Below are positions 11,584 through 14,007 of a stretch of DNA of 14,007 nt, in pieces. A program made the position numbers and the translations under genes. Within the stretch, counting starts at the first letter, position 1; every line of letters begins with the position of its first letter. Under the pieces are notes generated by a model. It was not told the origin of the DNA and did not search any database. It saw nothing but the letters and a program-made list of their open reading frames with translations. This DNA comes from an uncultured Collinsella sp. (GTDB lineage: Bacteria; Actinomycetota; Coriobacteriia; Coriobacteriales; Coriobacteriaceae). Where the stretch lies: assembly GCA_900552145.1 (NCBI GenBank), contig URYW01000047.1, positions 1 through 14,007 on the forward strand, in the 5' to 3' direction.

Positions 11584-13530
11584 ATGAACGCCCCCGTTGC
11601 CAAAACCTGTCGGCAGCGCCGCCTGTTTGCGCGATTCGCTTCCGTCTGCGCGCTCGTTGCGCTTGCGTTGTTGCTGCTGCCTGCCGCCGCGCACGCCGAC
11701 GGCTACTCCATGACCCAAACCTACATCAGTGCCACGGTCGAGGCCGATGGATCGCTGACCGTTGTCGAGGGACGCCAGTTTGATTTCGACGACGACATCA
11801 ACGGCGTGTTTTGGGAGATCAATACGGGCACCAACCAGCAGGGCGGCACGGCGGACGTTGACGTGCTGAGTGTCGAGGAAGAGGACACCGCGTTTAACAA
11901 AGTCGATAGCGCGAACAAGGGCGATTCTGGCGTCTACACGGTCGAGCAGGCCGGTGACGGCGTAAGGATTAAGGTGTTCAGCCCCCACGAGAGCGGCGAC
12001 AGCGCGATCTATTACGTGAGCTACACCATGACCGGTGCGGTTATGAACTGGGCCGATACCGCCGAGCTCTACTGGAAGTTCGTGGGCGACGGCTGGTCTG
12101 CGGATTCCGACGATGTCGAGATGGAAGTGCGCTTCGCAAATGCCGCTGCCGGGACGGCGGCCGTCAAAGGCGATAACTTCCGCGCATGGGGCCACGGTCC
12201 GCTGGCGGGCGACGTGTCGCTCGATGAGGACGAGCCCATGGTCACCTATACCATTCCCTGCGTGCATCAGGGCGAATTCGCCGAGGCACGCATCGCCTTC
12301 CCCAGCGACTGGGTGCCGCAGCTTGCCGCCTCGGGCGAAGAGCGCATGTCAACGATCCTGAGCGAAGAGAAGGAATGGGCCGACGAAGCTAACGCCCGCC
12401 GTGAGCACGCGCGTGCGGTTGCCGGCGCGATTGCCGTGTTGAGTGTTGTTGTGGCGGTTGCCTATACCGGTGTAATCGTGATGCTCAAGCTGCGCAGGCC
12501 CAAGCCCAAGCCGCTCTTCCAGGACGAGTACTTCCGCGATGTGCCCTCCGCCGATCATCCCGCGGTGCTTGCAACTCTTATGAGCTGGAACGACGTGCCC
12601 GATCAGGCATATATCGCCACGCTGATGAAGCTGACCGACGACCGCGTGATCAAGCTGGAAGAAGCGACCGAGACCAAGAAGAAGGGTCTGCTCCGTCGCG
12701 AAAAAGAGGAGCAGACGTATCGCATCACAGTGACCGACGAGGCCTGGAAGGCTGCCAAGAAGGACGGCATCGACCGCGACGTACTCAAGGTCTTCTTCGC
12801 TGGCGTTAAGCCCGATAAGGACGGAGTCCGTTCGCGCACGTTTAGCGAGCTGGAGGAATACGCTAGCGAGCGCACCACATCTGTTGGCGACAAGCTCGAG
12901 GACTATCAGAGCACGGTTAAGGGCAAGCTGGAGGCGCGCGAGCTTATCGCCTCGGACGGCACCGTCGCCCTGGTTGCCGGCTTGGTTCTCGGCATCATCA
13001 TTGTCTTTGGCATTTTGGGCTCTCTGTTCTATACCGACTTTGCGGACGCCAACGTCGGTGCCGCTATGATCTCGATCCCCGTCACGATTGTGGGCTTTGT
13101 CCTGAGCTGCACCTTCCGCCGTTACACGTCGGAGGGCGCCGAGGTGGCGGCTCGCTGCAAGGCGCTCAAGCATTGGCTCGAGGATTTTACGCGCCTGAAG
13201 GAGGCCGTCCCCAGCGATCTGATCTTGTGGAACAAGCTGCTGGTGATGGGCGTTGCCCTGGGCGTTTCGAAAGAAGTGCTGCGACAGCTGGCCGAGGCCG
13301 TGCCTGCGGATCTGCGCAACAGCGACGATTTCTACGACAACTACCCCTGCTACTGGTGGTATTACCATCACTACGGCAACGAGTCTCCGCTCGATTCGTT
13401 CAACGATGTGTATCACGAGACCATCCGCGAGCTGGCTTCGAGTTCCGATAGCTCGAGCGCCGGCAGCGGCGGCGGCTTTTCCGGTGGCGGCGGTGGCGGC
13501 GTCGGCGGAGGCGGCGGCGGAACGTTCTAG
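11584..13530 (+). CDS. DUF2207 domain-containing membrane protein
   Basis: A 648-residue protein of the widespread DUF2207 family, of unknown function. A signal peptide (about 1-38, basic start, ALVALALLLLPAAAHA, cleavage after AHA) is followed by an extracytoplasmic beta-rich domain (about 40-275), with the family pattern of an early TVEADGSLTVVEGRQFDF stretch. A membrane helix (about 279-301) leads into a cytoplasmic region of about 160 residues, then two helices (about 461-483 and 493-512) and a final cytoplasmic domain. The tail is Ser- then Gly-rich (GSGGGFSGGGGGG and on to TF), as is usual for this family. The ATG at 11584 is fixed by AAAGGA seven bases upstream and by the signal peptide. 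It is monocistronic, ending at a strong terminator. Confidence 0.92.
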   Translation: MNAPVAKTCRQRRLFARFASVCALVALALLLLPAAAHADGYSMTQTYISATVEADGSLTVVEGRQFDFDDDINGVFWEINTGTNQQGGTADVDVLSVEEEDTAFNKVDSANKGDSGVYTVEQAGDGVRIKVFSPHESGDSAIYYVSYTMTGAVMNWADTAELYWKFVGDGWSADSDDVEMEVRFANAAAGTAAVKGDNFRAWGHGPLAGDVSLDEDEPMVTYTIPCVHQGEFAEARIAFPSDWVPQLAASGEERMSTILSEEKEWADEANARREHARAVAGAIAVLSVVVAVAYTGVIVMLKLRRPKPKPLFQDEYFRDVPSADHPAVLATLMSWNDVPDQAYIATLMKLTDDRVIKLEEATETKKKGLLRREKEEQTYRITVTDEAWKAAKKDGIDRDVLKVFFAGVKPDKDGVRSRTFSELEEYASERTTSVGDKLEDYQSTVKGKLEARELIASDGTVALVAGLVLGIIIVFGILGSLFYTDFADANVGAAMISIPVTIVGFVLSCTFRRYTSEGAEVAARCKALKHWLEDFTRLKEAVPSDLILWNKLLVMGVALGVSKEVLRQLAEAVPADLRNSDDFYDNYPCYWWYYHHYGNESPLDSFNDVYHETIRELASSSDSSSAGSGGGFSGGGGGGVGGGGGGTF

Positions 13531-13544
13531 CGAGCGCTTGCTTT

Positions 13545-13592
13545 GGGGTGGATCTTTCTGGGCGGTTGCCAGGGAAGATCCATCCCATTTTT
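13545..13592 (+). terminator. Intrinsic terminator of the DUF2207 gene
   Basis: GGGGTGGATCTT (13545-13556) pairs with AAGATCCATCCC (13575-13586) with one G-U pair, followed by ATTTTT. A small CTGG/CCAG stem sits in the 18-base loop. It begins 14 bases after the stop codon. Confidence 0.9.
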
Positions 13593-13643
13593 GTGCATCG
13601 AAACGGGCCATGCTTTCCGCTGCGGACCTTCGCACAAGGGGCA

Positions 13644-13872
13644 GTGGGCAAAAAATGCCAAATATGAGTACTGTTGCCTAGATTGTCACATTTGTTGTAC
13701 TAAAAAATGGACTCCTAACGATATTATTTCTCGTTAGGAGTCCATTTTATTGTACATTTGGGGAGATACGTTAGTTCATCTGACGCGTCGAGACGCCTAA
13801 GAGACCCGAGAAAGCCGAATTGCGCTGCTGCTAAAAAGGTAACAGTACTCATATTTGATGTTTTTTGACCAC
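13644..13872. repeat. 229-bp element bounded by 35-bp imperfect inverted repeats
   Basis: The left end 13644-13678 begins GTGGGCAAAAAATGCC; the right end 13838-13872, reversed, begins GTGGTCAAAAAACATC. They agree at 30 of 35 positions, with a perfect 17-base core CAAATATGAGTACTGTT. The interior holds an 18-bp perfect hairpin (13704-13748) and is visibly AT-richer than the flanks. No credible gene is contained. The shape is that of a MITE-like or structured-RNA element. No target duplication is evident. Confidence 0.85.
13704..13748. terminator. Perfect 18-bp hairpin with A/T tracts on both sides
   Basis: AAAATGGACTCCTAACGA (13704-13721) pairs perfectly with 13731-13748 around a 9-base AT-rich loop. 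The A tract before and T tract after make it terminator-like in both directions. It lies in the middle of the inverted-repeat element and is not adjacent to a gene end (the DUF2207 gene already has its own terminator). Confidence 0.7.
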
Positions 13873-13931
13873 AGCTATTTGCAGGCCCCCTATAGGGCGA
13901 TGCCAACGAGGGCTTCGGCGGCCGTTTTGCT

Positions 13932-13979
13932 CAAGACTGTCCCCAGCGACTAGTCATTTAAGAACGTCCATTACAGTCG
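13932..13979 (-). repeat. REP-like dispersed repeat, copy C (divergent double unit)
   Basis: CAAGACTGTCCCCAGCGAC is followed by TTTAAGAACGTCCATTACAG. It has the same two-half-unit scaffold as copy B (CAAGg..GTCCC then TAAGgAACGTCC) but its GCCGGC core is replaced by GACTAGTC/AGTCG. CGACT (13948-) and AGTCG (-13979) can pair to form a hairpin. Confidence 0.55.
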
Positions 13980-13988
13980 AAATTGTCA

Positions 13989-14007
13989 GCCCGGGACCGT
14001 CTCGGGC
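13989..14007. terminator. Hairpin at the window edge, possible terminator
   Basis: GCCCGGGA (13989-13996) pairs with TCTCGGGC (14000-14007), one G-U pair, loop CCG. The sequence ends exactly at the stem, so a T tract cannot be checked. On the minus strand it is followed by TGACAATTTC, a weak tail. It may belong to a gene beyond the window. Confidence 0.4.

Noticed and set aside
12349..13635. Long minus-strand open frame of over 400 codons opposite the DUF2207 gene
   Set aside because: It is a GC-rich antisense shadow. The plus-strand frame has a ribosome site, signal peptide, family features and terminator.
13724..13906. Small minus-strand open frame in the final intergenic region
   Set aside because: It lies across the inverted-repeat element and its hairpin and has no ribosome site or recognisable product.

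Overview
This is a GC-rich bacterial chromosome segment. Gene content, GC-rich third codon positions, the eno - septum-initiator - ppx order and several dispersed intergenic repeats suggest an intestinal actinomycete of the Coriobacteriia, most likely a Collinsella-like organism. That assignment is inference from gene families and repeat style; no marker gene settles the species.

Layout. 1-2542 (+): the 3' end of enolase, an intrinsic terminator, then a two-gene unit of an FtsB/DivIC-type septum protein and a Ppx/GppA phosphatase. 2543-4221: a visibly AT-richer patch with a long hairpin and a REP-like repeat, one minus-strand AAA ATPase with a DUF4143/nuclease-fold C-terminus, and an upstream array of 33-bp tandem repeats. 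4222-4961 (-): tRNA-Leu(UAA) behind a membrane-anchored helical-repeat protein. 5125-5798 (+): a lone galactitol-type PTS IIB protein with a VOC-domain protein resembling the C-terminal extension of some KDPG aldolases, closed by a strong bidirectional terminator. 5874-8499 (-): a three-gene signalling operon (UBA-like/DUF4342 membrane protein, OmpR-type response regulator, histidine kinase) whose last two genes overlap. 8500-9059: promoter and leader of that operon plus a 184-bp element bounded by 32-bp inverted repeats. 9060-10110 (+): a small two-helix membrane protein and a calcineurin-like phosphoesterase. 10126-11127 (-): GluQRS, apparently with a leaderless transcript. 11128-11583: non-coding, with hairpins and a second REP-like repeat. 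11584-13530 (+): a secreted/membrane DUF2207 protein with a glycine-rich tail and a good terminator. 13593-14007: no gene; a 229-bp inverted-repeat element, a third REP-like repeat and a hairpin at the window edge.

The genes are mostly housekeeping or ordinary accessory functions (glycolysis, division, phosphate signalling, tRNA modification, two-component signalling). The least explained material is non-coding: two different long inverted-repeat elements, a tandem array next to an ATPase promoter, and three copies of a REP-like unit. No CRISPR array, integrase, transposase gene or rRNA is present.
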